From Mumia quercus (lineage in GTDB: Bacteria > Actinomycetota > Actinomycetes > Propionibacteriales > Nocardioidaceae): a stretch of DNA of 64,000 nt. The translations under genes and the position numbers were made by a program. Position 1 is the first letter of the stretch, and each line of letters starts with the position of its first letter. The stretch lies in assembly GCF_025506335.1 (NCBI RefSeq), contig NZ_JANZYO010000003.1:248001-312000 (forward strand). The letters are read 5' to 3'. Under the pieces are notes generated by a model. The model had not been told where the DNA came from. It worked only from the letters and a program-made list of their open reading frames with translations, and ran no database searches. This document shows, piece by piece, positions 1-10,893 of the stretch.

Positions 1-632
1 ACGGCGTCGCGACCTTCTACACGATGTACAAGCGTCGCGAGGTCGGTGAGCACCACGTCGGCGTCTGCACCAACACGCTGTGCGCGGTGATGGGCGGCGA
101 CGCGATCTTCGAGCGGCTGCGCGACCACCTCGGCATCGGCAACGACGAGCGCACCGCTGACGGCAAGGTGACGCTGGAGCACATCGAGTGCAACGCCGCG
201 TGCGACTACGCACCGGTGATGACCGTCAACTGGGAGTTCTTCGACAACCAGACCCCCGACTCCGCGGTGGAGCTCGTCGACGACCTCCGCGCGGGCAAGC
301 CGGTGACGGCCACCCGCGGTGCGCGCATCACCTCGTGGCGCGAGGCCGAGCGGGTGCTCGCCGGGTTCCCCGACGGACGCGCGGACGAGGGACCCGCCGC
401 GGGCGAGGCGTCCTTGGCGGGGCTGCGGCTGGCCCGTGAGAACGGGTGGACGGCGCCGGATGCGGACGCGTCTTCCTCGACGGACGCTCCCGAGGGCGCG
501 GGACCCACCGACGCCGGCTCGGCCGAGGCCGCCGTCGCGCAGGCGGACACCCAGCGCGCCGAGTCGGAGACCAAGGTCGACGACACCAAGACGCCGCCGG
601 CGCAGCGCGAGGAAGCGGAGGACTCCGAATGA
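1..632 (+). CDS. nuoE: NADH-quinone oxidoreductase subunit E (5' truncated by window edge)
   Basis: 24-kDa subunit of the NADH-oxidising module of complex I. The reading frame is already open at base 3 (GVATFYTMYKRR, a typical NuoE segment), so the true start lies before the window and the ATG at 24 is internal. The four [2Fe-2S] ligands are visible as CTNTLC (C-x4-C) and, about 40 residues on, CNAAC (C-x3-C). The last 70 or so residues form an Ala/Glu/Asp/Thr-rich tail beyond the usual fold, probably disordered. The stop overlaps the nuoF start (ATGA), showing tight operon packing. nuoA-D presumably lie just upstream. Confidence 0.96.
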   Translation, partial: GVATFYTMYKRREVGEHHVGVCTNTLCAVMGGDAIFERLRDHLGIGNDERTADGKVTLEHIECNAACDYAPVMTVNWEFFDNQTPDSAVELVDDLRAGKPVTATRGARITSWREAERVLAGFPDGRADEGPAAGEASLAGLRLARENGWTAPDADASSSTDAPEGAGPTDAGSAEAAVAQADTQRAESETKVDDTKTPPAQREEAEDSE

Positions 633-1948
633 GCGTGGCACCTCTCACTCCCGTCCTCACCCAGGACTGGGACCACGAACGCTCCTGGACTCTCGACTCG
701 TACGGCGACTACGCCGCCCTGCGCAGCGCCTTGCGCATGGAGCCCGACGCCGTCATCGACCTCGTCAAGGGGTCGGGCCTGCGCGGACGTGGAGGCGCAG
801 GCTTCCCGACGGGCATGAAGTGGGGCTTCATCCCGCAGGGCCCCGAGCCGGACGGCACGGTCAAGCCGCACTACCTGGTCGTCAACGCCGACGAGTCCGA
901 GCCGGGCACGTGCAAGGACATCCCGCTCATGATGGCCACGCCGCACACCCTGGTCGAGGGCGTCGCGATCACCTGCCACGCGATCCGCGCCAAGCAGGCG
1001 TTCATCTACGTCCGCGGTGAGGTTCTGCACGTCATCCGCAGGCTCCAGGCCGCGGTCGCCGAGGCGTACGAGGCCGGCCTGCTCGGCAAGGACGTCTTCG
1101 GGTCGGGCATCGACATCGACGTCGTCGTGCACGCCGGCGCCGGTGCGTACATCTGCGGCGAGGAGACCGCGCTCCTCGACTCGCTGGAGGGCCGTCGCGG
1201 ACAGCCGCGGCTGCGCCCGCCGTTCCCTGCGGTCGCGGGTCTGTACGCCGCGCCGACCGTGATCAACAACGTCGAGTCGATCGCGTCGGTGCCGTGCATC
1301 GTCGAGCGCGGTGCCGACTGGTTCGGCTCGATGGGCACCGAGAAGTCCAAGGGCATGACGATCTACTCACTGTCCGGGCACGTCAAGAACCCCGGCCAGT
1401 ACGAGGCGCCGCTGGGCATCACGCTGCGCGAGCTCCTGGAGCTGTCCGGCGGCATGCGCGAGGGCTCCGAGCTGAAGTTCTGGACGCCCGGCGGCTCGTC
1501 GACCCCGCTGCTGACGGCGGCTCACCTCGACGTCCCGCTGGACTACGAAGGCGTCGCCGGCGCGGGCTCGATGCTCGGCACCAAGGCGCTGCAGATCTTC
1601 GACCAGACGACGTCGGTGGTGCGGTGCGTGCTGCGCTGGACGGAGTTCTACAAGCACGAGTCCTGCGGCAAGTGCACCCCGTGCCGTGAGGGCACGTGGT
1701 GGCTGGTGCAGACGCTCGAGCGCCTCGAGGCCGGCAAGGGCACCGAGGGTGACATCGAGCTGCTGCTGGACCAGTGCGACAACATCCTCGGCCGGGCGTT
1801 CTGCGCGCTCGGCGACGGTGCGACCAGCCCGATCACGTCGGCGATCGAGCACTTCCGGGACGAGTTCGAGGCCGGGATGCACACCCCGGCGTGGGAGCTC
1901 TTCCCGTACGAGGCGTCGGTCGCCTGGACGAAGGGAGCCTCGGCATGA
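629..1948 (+). CDS. nuoF: NADH-quinone oxidoreductase subunit F
   Basis: 51-kDa subunit that binds NADH and FMN and passes electrons to cluster N3. The start is the ATG at 629 that overlaps the nuoE stop; an upstream in-frame ATG at 446 lies deep inside nuoE and is rejected. The protein is 439 aa, normal for the family. The glycine-rich nucleotide/FMN segment [13 protein letters not shown], the NADESEPGT motif and the [12 protein letters not shown] motif are present. The 4Fe-4S ligands are ESCGKCTPC plus a downstream Cys in [10 protein letters not shown]. It ends in a 4-nt overlap with nuoG. Confidence 0.98.
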   Translation: MSVAPLTPVLTQDWDHERSWTLDSYGDYAALRSALRMEPDAVIDLVKGSGLRGRGGAGFPTGMKWGFIPQGPEPDGTVKPHYLVVNADESEPGTCKDIPLMMATPHTLVEGVAITCHAIRAKQAFIYVRGEVLHVIRRLQAAVAEAYEAGLLGKDVFGSGIDIDVVVHAGAGAYICGEETALLDSLEGRRGQPRLRPPFPAVAGLYAAPTVINNVESIASVPCIVERGADWFGSMGTEKSKGMTIYSLSGHVKNPGQYEAPLGITLRELLELSGGMREGSELKFWTPGGSSTPLLTAAHLDVPLDYEGVAGAGSMLGTKALQIFDQTTSVVRCVLRWTEFYKHESCGKCTPCREGTWWLVQTLERLEAGKGTEGDIELLLDQCDNILGRAFCALGDGATSPITSAIEHFRDEFEAGMHTPAWELFPYEASVAWTKGASA

Positions 1949-4458
1949 CGGTCACCAAGGGCAACGACTCCGGTGCGACCGAGTCGCAGGAGATCAGCGT
2001 CGATCAGAACCTGGTCACGCTGACCATCGACGACGTCGAGGTCAGCGTCCCCGAGGGCACGCTCGTGATCCGGGCCGCCGAGCTGGTCGGGGTCGAGATC
2101 CCACGCTTCTGCGACCATCCGCTGCTCTCCCCGGTGGGGGCGTGCCGCCAGTGCCTGGTCGACGTCCCCGACGCCGGCAACGGCCGCGGCTTCCCGAAGC
2201 CGCAGGCGTCGTGCACCCTCCCGGTCTCGCCGGGCATGGTCGTGAAGACGCAGGTGACGTCGCCGGTCGCGGACAAGGCGCAGACGGGGATCATGGAGTT
2301 CCTCCTGATCAACCACCCGCTCGACTGCCCGATGTGCGACAAGGGCGGTGAGTGCCCGCTCCAGAACCAGGCGCTCAGCCACGGTCGCGGAGAGACCCGC
2401 TTCACGGAGGCGAAGCGCACCTACCCCAAGCCGCTGAGCATCTCGCCGCAGATCCTGCTCGACCGCGAGCGCTGCATCCTCTGCGCACGCTGCACCCGCT
2501 TCTCTGAGCAGATCGCGGGCGACCCGTTCATCGCGATGGCCGAGCGCGGTGCGCTCCAGCAGGTCGCGATCTACGAGAACGAGCCGTACTCGTCGTACTT
2601 CTCCGGCAACACCATCCAGATCTGCCCGGTGGGTGCCTTGACCAGCAGCGCGTACCGGTTCCGTTCGCGGCCGTTCGACCTCGTGTCGACGCCGTCGGTG
2701 GCCGAGCACGACGCCTGCGGTGCCGCGATCCGTGTGGACCACCGCCGTGGCAAGGTGCTGCGCCGGCTCGCCGGTGACGACCCCGAGGTCAACGAGGAGT
2801 GGATCAGCGACAAGGACCGCTTCGCGTTCACGTACGACCGCCAGCCGGACCGCCTGACCCGCCCGCTCGTCCGCGACCCCGAGACCGGGGCGCTGGAGCC
2901 GGCCTCCTGGCCCGCCGCCTTCGCGGCCGCCGCCCGTGGGCTGCTCGCGGCCGACGGTGGGGTCGGCGTGCTGACCGGCGGCCGGCTCCCGGTCGAGGAC
3001 GCGTACGCGTACGCCAAGCTCGCCCGGACGATCCTCGGCACCAACGACGTCGACTTCCGGTCGCGCCCGCACTCCGAGGAGGAGGCGGCCTTCCTGGCCC
3101 ACGCCGTCGCCGGCACCGGCCTCGGGGTCACCTACTCCGACCTCGAGGCGGCCCGCAAGGTCGTGCTCGTCGGCCTGGAGCCCGAGGACGAGGCGGCCAC
3201 GATCTTCCTGCGGCTGCGCAAGGCCTGGCGCCAGAACGGCACCGAGGTCGTCGCGCTCGCCAGCCACGCGACGCGCGCGCTCGACAAGATGGGCGGCCGA
3301 CTGGTCCGTACGGTCCCGGGCGACGAGGCCAAGGCGCTCGGTGAGGCCGGGCTCGAGGCCGGGACGATCGTGCTGCTCGGTGAGCGGCTCGCCCGCGTCC
3401 AGGGCGCGTTCTCCAGCGCACTCGCGACCGCGCGCCGCAGCGGTGCCCGGCTGGCGTGGGTCCCTCGCCGTGCGGGCGACCGGGGTGCCGTCGAGGCGGG
3501 CTGCCTTCCCAACCTCCTGCCGGGCGGACGCCCGGTGTCGGACCCCGAGGCGCGCGCCGACGTGGCTGCCGCGTGGGGGGTCACCGCCGTGCCGTCGACG
3601 CCCGGACGCAGCACCAGCGAGATGCTCGCGGCGGCCCGTGCCGGAGAGCTCGGCGCCCTGCTCGTGGCCGGTGTCGAGGTCGACGACCTCGCTGACCCGC
3701 AGGGCGCGATCGAGGCGCTCGACGCGGCCGGTTTCGTCGTGAGCCTCGAGGTGCGTACGAGCGCGGTGACCGAGCGTGCCGACGTGGTGCTCCCGGTCGC
3801 GGCGACGGCGGAGAAGGCTGGCTCGTTCGTCTCCTGGGAGGGCCGCCGCCGGCCGTTCGGCGCCGTCTTCGAGCGGCCGCACGCGCTGTCCGACACCCGC
3901 GTCCTCGCCGGCATCGCCGAGGCCGCCGGACGCGACCTCGGGTTCCGTACGAGCGTCGCGGCCGGTGCCGAGCTCGACGAGCTCGGCCTCTGGGACGGGG
4001 CGCGCGCCCCGCAGCCGGAGGTCGTCCCCGGGCGCGCCGCCCGTACCGACCCCAGCGAGGTCGTCCTCGACACCTGGCGCCGGCTGATCGACGACGGACG
4101 CGGCCAGGACGGCGACCGTCACTACCAGGCGACGGCACGGCCTTCCGTGGCGCTCGTGTCGGCCGCGACCGCGCGTGCGGTCGGGGTGCGCGACGGCGAC
4201 GAGGTCGTCCTCGGGACCGAGCGCGGGGCCGTCGCGGTCCCCGTCGCCGTGGCCGACATCGCCGACGGGGTGGTCTGGACGCCCACGAACTCCAACGGGC
4301 TGTCGTTGCCGCGCATCCTCGGCGCGGCGTACGCCGACGTCGTCACCCTGGAGCGCTCACCGCAGGCGAGGCCTGAGGGCCAGCCCGTGGTCGAGCCGGA
4401 AGCGACCGTCGACCCGTCGACGTCCCCGGGCCTGGAGAGCAAGGAGTCCGAGCTGTGA
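1945..4458 (+). CDS. nuoG: NADH-quinone oxidoreductase subunit G
   Basis: 75-kDa subunit carrying the electron wire out of the NADH module. The start at 1945 overlaps the nuoF stop, giving 837 aa. The N-terminal [2Fe-2S] domain shows [18 protein letters not shown] and a later SCTLPV. Then come the NuoG-type [16 protein letters not shown] segment and a 4Fe-4S set, RCILCARC plus QICPVG. The rest is the catalytically inactive molybdopterin-oxidoreductase-like domain with an Asp-decarboxylase-like C-terminal barrel. A Pro/Glu/Ser-rich tail of about 30 residues follows. The stop overlaps the GTG start of nuoH. Confidence 0.97.
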   Translation: MTVTKGNDSGATESQEISVDQNLVTLTIDDVEVSVPEGTLVIRAAELVGVEIPRFCDHPLLSPVGACRQCLVDVPDAGNGRGFPKPQASCTLPVSPGMVVKTQVTSPVADKAQTGIMEFLLINHPLDCPMCDKGGECPLQNQALSHGRGETRFTEAKRTYPKPLSISPQILLDRERCILCARCTRFSEQIAGDPFIAMAERGALQQVAIYENEPYSSYFSGNTIQICPVGALTSSAYRFRSRPFDLVSTPSVAEHDACGAAIRVDHRRGKVLRRLAGDDPEVNEEWISDKDRFAFTYDRQPDRLTRPLVRDPETGALEPASWPAAFAAAARGLLAADGGVGVLTGGRLPVEDAYAYAKLARTILGTNDVDFRSRPHSEEEAAFLAHAVAGTGLGVTYSDLEAARKVVLVGLEPEDEAATIFLRLRKAWRQNGTEVVALASHATRALDKMGGRLVRTVPGDEAKALGEAGLEAGTIVLLGERLARVQGAFSSALATARRSGARLAWVPRRAGDRGAVEAGCLPNLLPGGRPVSDPEARADVAAAWGVTAVPSTPGRSTSEMLAAARAGELGALLVAGVEVDDLADPQGAIEALDAAGFVVSLEVRTSAVTERADVVLPVAATAEKAGSFVSWEGRRRPFGAVFERPHALSDTRVLAGIAEAAGRDLGFRTSVAAGAELDELGLWDGARAPQPEVVPGRAARTDPSEVVLDTWRRLIDDGRGQDGDRHYQATARPSVALVSAATARAVGVRDGDEVVLGTERGAVAVPVAVADIADGVVWTPTNSNGLSLPRILGAAYADVVTLERSPQARPEGQPVVEPEATVDPSTSPGLESKESEL

Positions 4459-5711
4459 GCGAGTTCTTCGGCAACGAGCCCTGGTGGGTCGTCCTCATCA
4501 AGGCCCTGCTCATCTTCGTGGTGCTGGTCGTCTTCACGCTGTTCAACATCTGGTTCGAGCGCCGGGTCGTGGCCCGGATGCAGCACCGGGTCGGCCCCAA
4601 CGTGTGGGGTCCGTTCGGGCTGCTGCAGAGCCTCGCGGACGGTGTCAAGCTCGCGCTCAAGGAAGAGATCTTCCCCAAGAACGCCCACAAGGTCGTGTAC
4701 TTCCTCGCGCCGGTGATCGCGACCGTCCCGGCGTTCCTCGCCTGGGCGGTGATCCCGTTCGGACCCGAGGTGACGATCCCGTTCACCGACACGCAGACGC
4801 CGCTGCAGCTGACCGACATGCCGGTCGCGGTGCTCTACATCCTCGCCGTCACCTCGATCGGCGTGTACGGCATCGTGCTCGGCGGCTGGGCCTCCGGCTC
4901 CACGTACGCGCTGCTCGGCGGCGTCCGCTCCTCGGCGCAGATGATCTCGTACGAGGTCGCGATGGGGCTCTCGCTCGTCACGGTCTTCATCTACGCCGGC
5001 TCGATGTCGACGTCGGAGATCGTGGCGGCGCAGGCCGAGGACGGCTGGTTCGCGCTGCCGCTCCTGCCGTCGTTCATCATCTACATGATCGCCATGGTCG
5101 GAGAGACCAACCGTGCGCCGTTCGACCTCCCGGAGGCCGAGGGCGAGCTCGTCGGCGGCTTCCACACCGAGTACTCCTCGCTGAAGTTCGCGCTCTTCTT
5201 CCTCGCCGAGTACATCAACATGGTCACGGTCTCGGCGCTCGCGACGACGATGTTCCTCGGCGGCTGGCGTGCGCCGTGGGGCATCTCGCAGATCGAGGGC
5301 GCCAACGAGGGGTACTGGCCGGTGCTGTGGTTCCTCGGCAAGACCCTGCTCTTCATCTTCGTCTTCATCTGGCTGCGTGGCTCGCTCCCGCGGATGCGCT
5401 ACGACCAGTTCATGAAGTTCGGCTGGAAGGTCCTGATCCCGGTCTCGCTCGCGTGGATCGTTGTGGTCTGCGTGATGCGCCGCCTCATCACCGACGGTGA
5501 CCTCGACCCGACGATGATCCTCATCGTCGCCGGGGTGGTCGTCGCGGCCCTGCTGGTCGTCCAGTTCCTGCCCGAGCGCCGCGCACCCGAGGAGCCCGAG
5601 CCCTCGCGCGACGCGTTCGCGGGCGGATTCCCCGTACCCCCGATGCCGGGTGAGCAGCCGCCCACCACGACCGCTGTGCCCGCGGGCACGCGCGGCGAGA
5701 AGGAGGACTGA
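4455..5711 (+). CDS. nuoH: NADH-quinone oxidoreductase subunit H
   Basis: Membrane subunit at the junction with the peripheral arm, lining the quinone chamber. It starts at GTG 4455 overlapping the nuoG stop and is 418 aa, with about eight or nine hydrophobic segments. Conserved stretches include [15 protein letters not shown], the [11 protein letters not shown] loop and [19 protein letters not shown]. The last 50 residues are a Pro/Glu/Ala-rich cytoplasmic extension ([14 protein letters not shown] region) that the second NuoH copy in this window lacks. nuoI starts 5 nt after the stop. Confidence 0.97.
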   Translation: MSEFFGNEPWWVVLIKALLIFVVLVVFTLFNIWFERRVVARMQHRVGPNVWGPFGLLQSLADGVKLALKEEIFPKNAHKVVYFLAPVIATVPAFLAWAVIPFGPEVTIPFTDTQTPLQLTDMPVAVLYILAVTSIGVYGIVLGGWASGSTYALLGGVRSSAQMISYEVAMGLSLVTVFIYAGSMSTSEIVAAQAEDGWFALPLLPSFIIYMIAMVGETNRAPFDLPEAEGELVGGFHTEYSSLKFALFFLAEYINMVTVSALATTMFLGGWRAPWGISQIEGANEGYWPVLWFLGKTLLFIFVFIWLRGSLPRMRYDQFMKFGWKVLIPVSLAWIVVVCVMRRLITDGDLDPTMILIVAGVVVAALLVVQFLPERRAPEEPEPSRDAFAGGFPVPPMPGEQPPTTTAVPAGTRGEKED

Positions 5712-5716
5712 TCGCG

Positions 5717-6277
5717 ATGGCGACGCTGAAGGAGCAGCTCTGGGACCCGATCGCCGGCTTCGGCGTGACGTTCCGGACGATGTTCAAGAAGCCGGTCACC
5801 GTGCAGTACCCGTTCGAGAAGCGGCCGACGGCGCCGCGCTTCCACGGCCGGCACCAGCTCAACCGGTGGCCGGACGGGCTCGAGAAGTGCATCGGGTGCG
5901 AGCTGTGCGCGTGGGCCTGCCCCGCGGACGCGATCCTCGTCGAGGGCGCGTCCAACACCGAGGACGAGCGCTTCTCCCCGGGCGAGCGGTACGGCCGCGT
6001 CTACCAGATCAACTACCTCCGCTGCATCCTGTGCGGACTGTGCATCGAGGCGTGCCCGACCCGCGCGCTGACGATGACCAACGAGTACGAGCTCGCCGAC
6101 GACAGCCGCGAGTCGTTGATCTACGAGAAGTCGGACCTCCTCGCCCCGCTGCTGCCGGGCATGGAGGCGCCGCCGCACCCGATGCGGCTCGGTGACACCG
6201 AGCGGGACTACTACCGCGGCGACGCCGCCGCCCGCGCGGTCGCCGACGGGTCCGCTGGGGCAGGAGGCGAGCGGTGA
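5717..6277 (+). CDS. nuoI: NADH-quinone oxidoreductase subunit I
   Basis: Ferredoxin-like 23-kDa subunit with clusters N6a and N6b, linking NuoG to NuoB. The protein is 186 aa from ATG 5717. Two 4Fe-4S motifs are complete: [12 protein letters not shown] and [12 protein letters not shown]. The N-terminal amphipathic segment ([20 protein letters not shown]) and the [16 protein letters not shown] stretch are typical of actinobacterial NuoI. Its stop overlaps the GTG start of nuoJ by 4 nt, keeping it inside the same translational unit. Confidence 0.97.
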   Translation: MATLKEQLWDPIAGFGVTFRTMFKKPVTVQYPFEKRPTAPRFHGRHQLNRWPDGLEKCIGCELCAWACPADAILVEGASNTEDERFSPGERYGRVYQINYLRCILCGLCIEACPTRALTMTNEYELADDSRESLIYEKSDLLAPLLPGMEAPPHPMRLGDTERDYYRGDAAARAVADGSAGAGGER

Positions 6278-7086
6278 CCGCCTTCTGGCTGCTGGCACCG
6301 ATCATGGTGCTGGCCGCGCTCGGTGTCGTGCTCGCGCGCAAGGCGGTGCACTCCGCGCTGCTGCTCGCGGTCGTGATGATCTGCCTGGCGATGATGTACG
6401 CGATGCAGGACGCCCCGTTCCTCTTCGCCGTGCAGATCATCGTCTACACCGGCGCGATCATGATGCTCTTCCTCTTCGTGCTGATGCTGGTCGGCGTCGA
6501 CAAGACCGACTCCCTCGTCGAGACGATCCGCGGCCAGCGCCTGGTCGCGGTCGGCGTCGGGGTGCTGTTCGGCTTCCTCCTCGTGACCGTGGTCGCGCAG
6601 ACGACCGTCGGTCCCGTGATCGGGCTGGGCGAGGCCAATGCGGACGGGAACGTGCACGGCCTCGCCCGGCTCCTCTTCAACCGCTACGTGTTCGCCTTCG
6701 AGGCCACCAGCGCGCTGCTCATCACTGCGGCCCTCGGGGCGATGGTGCTGGCGCACCGCGAGCGGCTCGAGCCGAAGCGCTCGCAGCGCGACCTGGCGCT
6801 GGAGCGGATGCAGCGGTACGCCGAGCACGGCGAGCACCCCGGCAACCTGCCGACCCCGGGCGTGTACGCGCGGCACAACGCCGTCGACGTGCCGGCCCTG
6901 CTGCCGGACGGTTCGCCGGCGGAGTCGTCCACGTCGAAGACGCTGCGCGAGCGCGGGGTCGTCCGCGAGGGCGCCTTCCAGAACGACGTGGCCGTGACCT
7001 TGCGCAAGCTCGAGGCCGACGGCTCCCCGCGTGAGCGCGGCGTGATCGAGACCGGCCGGTCCAACGGAGCGGAGGAGGACCAGTGA
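6274..7086 (+). CDS. nuoJ: NADH-quinone oxidoreductase subunit J
   Basis: Small membrane subunit next to NuoK and NuoA. It starts at GTG 6274 overlapping the nuoI stop. At 270 aa it is longer than the usual 170-200 because of a hydrophilic C-terminal tail of about 100 residues after the fifth transmembrane segment. The tail is Arg/Glu-rich and contains [20 protein letters not shown], a feature I associate with actinobacterial NuoJ. The membrane part carries the conserved [19 protein letters not shown] segment. The second NuoJ (29090-29593) lacks this tail. Confidence 0.96.
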   Translation: MTAFWLLAPIMVLAALGVVLARKAVHSALLLAVVMICLAMMYAMQDAPFLFAVQIIVYTGAIMMLFLFVLMLVGVDKTDSLVETIRGQRLVAVGVGVLFGFLLVTVVAQTTVGPVIGLGEANADGNVHGLARLLFNRYVFAFEATSALLITAALGAMVLAHRERLEPKRSQRDLALERMQRYAEHGEHPGNLPTPGVYARHNAVDVPALLPDGSPAESSTSKTLRERGVVREGAFQNDVAVTLRKLEADGSPRERGVIETGRSNGAEEDQ

Positions 7087-7382
7087 GCGTCGAGCCCTTC
7101 ATCGGGCTGTCCGCCCTGCTGTTCACGATCGGCGCCGTCGGCGTCCTCGTGCGGCGCAACGCGATCGTCGTGTTCATGTGCGTCGAGCTGATGCTCAACG
7201 CCTGCAACCTCGCGTTCGTCACCTTCGCGCGGGCGCACGGCAACCTCGACGGCCAGGTCGCCGCCTTCTTCGTGATGGTGGTCGCTGCGGCCGAGGTCGT
7301 GGTCGGCCTCGCGATCATCGTGTCGATCTTCCGTACCCGTCGCTCGGCCTCGGTCGACGACGCCAGTCTGCTGAAGCTTTAG
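7083..7382 (+). CDS. nuoK: NADH-quinone oxidoreductase subunit K
   Basis: Antiporter-related small membrane subunit (MrpC-like) of 99 aa with three transmembrane segments. It starts at GTG 7083 overlapping the nuoJ stop. The family signature [14 protein letters not shown] carries the conserved membrane Glu, and the second Glu sits in [11 protein letters not shown]. An 11-nt gap with a purine-rich ribosome binding site follows before nuoL. Confidence 0.97.
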   Translation: MSVEPFIGLSALLFTIGAVGVLVRRNAIVVFMCVELMLNACNLAFVTFARAHGNLDGQVAAFFVMVVAAAEVVVGLAIIVSIFRTRRSASVDDASLLKL

Positions 7383-7393
7383 AGGGGGCGGGA

Positions 7394-9349
7394 ATGACGA
7401 GTCTCTCCAGCGTCGTGCTGGCGGCGAGCGAGCACGCCGAGGTCGTGCCGGTCGCTGCCGACGGCGTGTTCTCGTGGGTGTGGCTGGTGGTCGCGATCCC
7501 CGCGGTCAGCGCAGCGATCCTCCTGATCGGGGACGGGGCGGGCGACCACGGGCCGTTGGACCGCTTCGGGCACCTGCTCGGCACGGCCGCGTCGATCGCC
7601 TCGTTCGTCGTCGGCCTGGTCGCTTTCATCGCCCTCCTCGGACGTGACGCAGCGGAGCGTGCGATCACCCAGGACCTGTGGACCTGGATCCAGGTCGGCG
7701 GGTTCGACGTCACGATGAGCGTCTACTACGACCAGCTCGCGGCCCTGTTCGTCCTGCTGATCACCGGCGTCGGCTCCCTGATCCACGTCTACTCGATCGG
7801 CTACATGGCAGACGACCCGCGAAAGCGGCGCTTCTTCGGGTTCCTCAACCTGTTCGTCGCCGCGATGCTCGTGCTCGTCCTCGCCGGCGACTACCTCGTG
7901 CTGTTCCTCGGCTGGGAGGGCGTGGGTCTCGCTTCGTACCTGCTCATCGGGTTCTGGCAGGAGAAGCGCTCCGCGGCGGTGGCGGCCAAGAAGGCGTTCA
8001 TCGTCAACCGCGTCGGTGACCTCGGGCTCGCGCTCGGCATCATGCTGATGTTCGCGCAGTTCGGGACGACCAACATCCATGAGGTCGGCCTCAACGTCGC
8101 GAACGCGAGCCAGTCCGTCGCGACGGCCCTCGGCCTCCTGCTCCTCCTGGGCGCCTGCGGCAAGTCGGCGCAGGTCCCGCTCCAGAGCTGGCTCCTCGAC
8201 GCGATGGAGGGCCCGACCCCGGTCTCTGCCCTCATCCACGCGGCGACGATGGTCACTGCGGGCGTCTACCTCGTGGTCCGCTCGGCCGCGATCTACGACC
8301 TGTCCGAGGTCGCCCGTACGGCGGTGATGATCGTCGGTGCCGTGACGCTGCTGTTCGGTGCCTGGATCGGCTGCGCGAAGGACGACATCAAGAAGGCGCT
8401 GGCCGGCTCGACGATGAGCCAGATCGGCTACATGATGCTCGCCGCGGGCCTCGGCCCGGCCGGCTACGCGTTCGCGATCTTCCACCTGATCACGCACGGA
8501 TTCTTCAAGGCCAACATGTTCCTCGGCGCCGGCTCGGTCATGCACGGCATGAACGACGACGTGGACATGCGCCACTACGGCGCGCTGCGCAAGGTGATGC
8601 CGGTGACGTTCGTGACGTTCGCGATGGGATACCTCGCGATCATCGGGTTCCCCGGCTTCTCCGGGTTCTTCTCGAAGGACAAGATCATCGAGTCGGCGTT
8701 CGCGACGAACTTCTGGGCCGGCCTGGCCGCCCTGCTCGGCGCCGGCGTCACCGCGTTCTACATGACGCGCGTGATGATCCTGACCTTCTTCGGCGAGAAG
8801 CGCTGGCGCGACGACGTCCACCCGCACGAGTCGCCGAAGATCATGACGGTCCCGCTGATCGTGCTCGCCGCGCTCTCGGTGGGTGGTGGTGCGCTCCTGT
8901 TCTCGAGCTGGATCACCGACTGGCTGGCGCCGGTGACGGGGGAGGAGCACCACGAGCTCCCCGTCCCCGCGATCGTGATCACCGCGATCATCGTGCTGGT
9001 CGTCGCCGCCGGCGTCGCCCTCGCGTACGTGCTCTTCGCCCGGCGTGAGGTGCCCGACACCGCACCTCAGAACGTCTCGGTCTTCACCCGCGCCGGCCGT
9101 GCCGACCTGTACGGCGACGCGGTCAACGAAGCGCTGTTCATGCGGCCCGGCCAGTACCTCACCCGGTCGCTGGTCTACGTCGACGGCAGCGGGATCGACG
9201 GCGCGGTCAACGGCACGGCCGAGCTCGTCGGTGACGGTGCACGCGGGCTGCGCCGGCTCCAGACCGGATTCGTCCGGACGTACGCCGCCGAGATCTTCGG
9301 CGGGTCCCTCGTCCTCGTCCTGGCCCTCCTGGCGGTGAACCTCGCGTGA
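7394..9349 (+). CDS. nuoL: NADH-quinone oxidoreductase subunit L
   Basis: Distal proton-pumping, antiporter-like subunit of complex I. The start is ATG 7394 after a GGGGGCGGGA ribosome binding site; in-frame sequence upstream belongs to nuoK. The protein is 651 aa with about 16 membrane segments. Key pieces are [16 protein letters not shown] (the proton-channel Glu), [20 protein letters not shown] and the broken-helix Lys/His region [12 protein letters not shown]. The C-terminal part contains the lateral helix and a final transmembrane anchor. The stop overlaps the GTG start of nuoM. Confidence 0.97.
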   Translation: MTSLSSVVLAASEHAEVVPVAADGVFSWVWLVVAIPAVSAAILLIGDGAGDHGPLDRFGHLLGTAASIASFVVGLVAFIALLGRDAAERAITQDLWTWIQVGGFDVTMSVYYDQLAALFVLLITGVGSLIHVYSIGYMADDPRKRRFFGFLNLFVAAMLVLVLAGDYLVLFLGWEGVGLASYLLIGFWQEKRSAAVAAKKAFIVNRVGDLGLALGIMLMFAQFGTTNIHEVGLNVANASQSVATALGLLLLLGACGKSAQVPLQSWLLDAMEGPTPVSALIHAATMVTAGVYLVVRSAAIYDLSEVARTAVMIVGAVTLLFGAWIGCAKDDIKKALAGSTMSQIGYMMLAAGLGPAGYAFAIFHLITHGFFKANMFLGAGSVMHGMNDDVDMRHYGALRKVMPVTFVTFAMGYLAIIGFPGFSGFFSKDKIIESAFATNFWAGLAALLGAGVTAFYMTRVMILTFFGEKRWRDDVHPHESPKIMTVPLIVLAALSVGGGALLFSSWITDWLAPVTGEEHHELPVPAIVITAIIVLVVAAGVALAYVLFARREVPDTAPQNVSVFTRAGRADLYGDAVNEALFMRPGQYLTRSLVYVDGSGIDGAVNGTAELVGDGARGLRRLQTGFVRTYAAEIFGGSLVLVLALLAVNLA

Positions 9350-10893
9350 ACGACATCTCCTTTCCCTGGCTGACCGTCCTCCTGGTCGTCCCCCTCGTCG
9401 GTGCGGCGGTGGTCGCGCTCCTGCCGCGCAGCCGCCCCGAGATGGCGAAGTGGTCGGCGCTCGGAGTGTCCCTCCTGACGCTGGCGATCTCGCTGGCGGT
9501 CCTCTCGCAGTACGACCTCGACGGCTCGGGCTACCAGCTCGGCGAGGAGCACGCGTGGATCGCGCCGCTGGGGGTGTTCTACTCCCTCGGCGTCGACGGC
9601 ATCGGGCTGACGCTCGTCCTGATGACGACGATCCTCGTGCCGATCGTGATCGTCGCGGGCTGGAACGACGCCGACGGCGCCCGCTGGAGCGTCAAGACGT
9701 TCTTCGCGCTGATGCTCGCGCTCGAGGGTCTCGTGCTCGGCGTCTTCATGGCGACCGACGTCTTCCTCTTCTACGTCCTGTTCGAGGCGGCCCTCGTCCC
9801 CGCGTACTTCCTCATCGGAGGCTTCGGGGGCGCACGGCGCTCCTACGCGGCGCTGAAGTTCCTCATGTTCTCCCTCGCCGGCGGCCTGCTCATGCTGGCC
9901 TCGGTGATCGGCATGTGGGTCATCTCCAGCAGCCAGGGCGACCCGTCGTTCCTGCTCGCGGACATGAAGGACCTCTCGGTCGGGACGGTCGAGGGCCGGT
10001 GGCTCTTCATGGGCTTCTTCCTCGCCTTCGCGGTGAAGGCCCCGATGGTGCCGCTGCACACCTGGCTCCCCGACGCCGCGTCGGCGGCCACGCCCGGCAC
10101 CTCCGTCCTGCTGGTCAGCGTCCTCGACAAGCTCGGCACGTTCGGCATGATCCGCTTCTGCCTGGGCCTGTTCCCCGAGGCCTCGCAGTGGGCCAGCCCG
10201 GTCGTCATCACGCTCGCGGTCGTGAGCATCCTGTACGGCGCGCTGCTCGCGATCGGCCAGGACCACATGATGCGCCTGATCGCGTTCACCTCGGTGTCGC
10301 ACTTCGGCTTCATCGTGCTCGGGATCTTCGCGCTGACCTCGCAGTCGGCGTCGGGCTCGACGTTCTACATGTTCAACCACGGGCTGTCCACGGCCGCACT
10401 GTTCCTCATCGCCGGGTTCCTGATCCAGCGGCGAGGCTCGGCTCGGATCTCCGACTTCGGCGGAGTGCAGAAGATCGCCCCGATCACCGCGGGCCTCTTC
10501 CTCATCGCCGGCCTGGCCTCGCTCTCGCTGCCGGGCCTGTCGACGTTCGTCGGAGAGTTCCTGGTGCTGGCGGGCACGTTCACGGTCTCGACGACGGCGG
10601 CGGTGTTCGCCACGCTGGGCATCGTCTTGGCCGCGCTGTACATCCTCCTCATGTACCAGCGGACCATGACGGGCCCGCTGCGTGACGACAACCGCGCGAT
10701 CACCGACATGGTGCCCCGCGAGATCATCGCGATCGCGCCCGTGGTGGTGCTGCTCATCGGGTTCGGTCTCTTCCCGCAGCCGATCCTCGACGTGGTCAAC
10801 CCGGCCGTGTCGGAGACGCTCGACCACGTCCAGGTCAGCGACCCCGAGCCTCAGACACCGTCCTTCCCGACCGCTGAGGGGAGCTCGAAGTGA
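9346..10893 (+). CDS. nuoM: NADH-quinone oxidoreductase subunit M
   Basis: Second antiporter-like pump subunit, 515 aa, from GTG 9346. The [20 protein letters not shown] segment carries the conserved Glu, and [20 protein letters not shown] the family signature. About 14 hydrophobic segments are apparent. It lies between nuoL and nuoN with 4-nt overlaps on both sides, as expected for the A-to-N operon. Confidence 0.97.
   Translation: MNDISFPWLTVLLVVPLVGAAVVALLPRSRPEMAKWSALGVSLLTLAISLAVLSQYDLDGSGYQLGEEHAWIAPLGVFYSLGVDGIGLTLVLMTTILVPIVIVAGWNDADGARWSVKTFFALMLALEGLVLGVFMATDVFLFYVLFEAALVPAYFLIGGFGGARRSYAALKFLMFSLAGGLLMLASVIGMWVISSSQGDPSFLLADMKDLSVGTVEGRWLFMGFFLAFAVKAPMVPLHTWLPDAASAATPGTSVLLVSVLDKLGTFGMIRFCLGLFPEASQWASPVVITLAVVSILYGALLAIGQDHMMRLIAFTSVSHFGFIVLGIFALTSQSASGSTFYMFNHGLSTAALFLIAGFLIQRRGSARISDFGGVQKIAPITAGLFLIAGLASLSLPGLSTFVGEFLVLAGTFTVSTTAAVFATLGIVLAALYILLMYQRTMTGPLRDDNRAITDMVPREIIAIAPVVVLLIGFGLFPQPILDVVNPAVSETLDHVQVSDPEPQTPSFPTAEGSSK

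Noticed and set aside
1648-4122. Long open frame of 824 codons on the minus strand
   Set aside because: It lies fully opposite nuoF/nuoG, is Arg/Gly/Asp-rich with no family signature, and arises from GC-rich codon bias. Similar long antisense frames opposite nuoL, nuoM, nuoN, mce and rpoB were dropped for the same reason.
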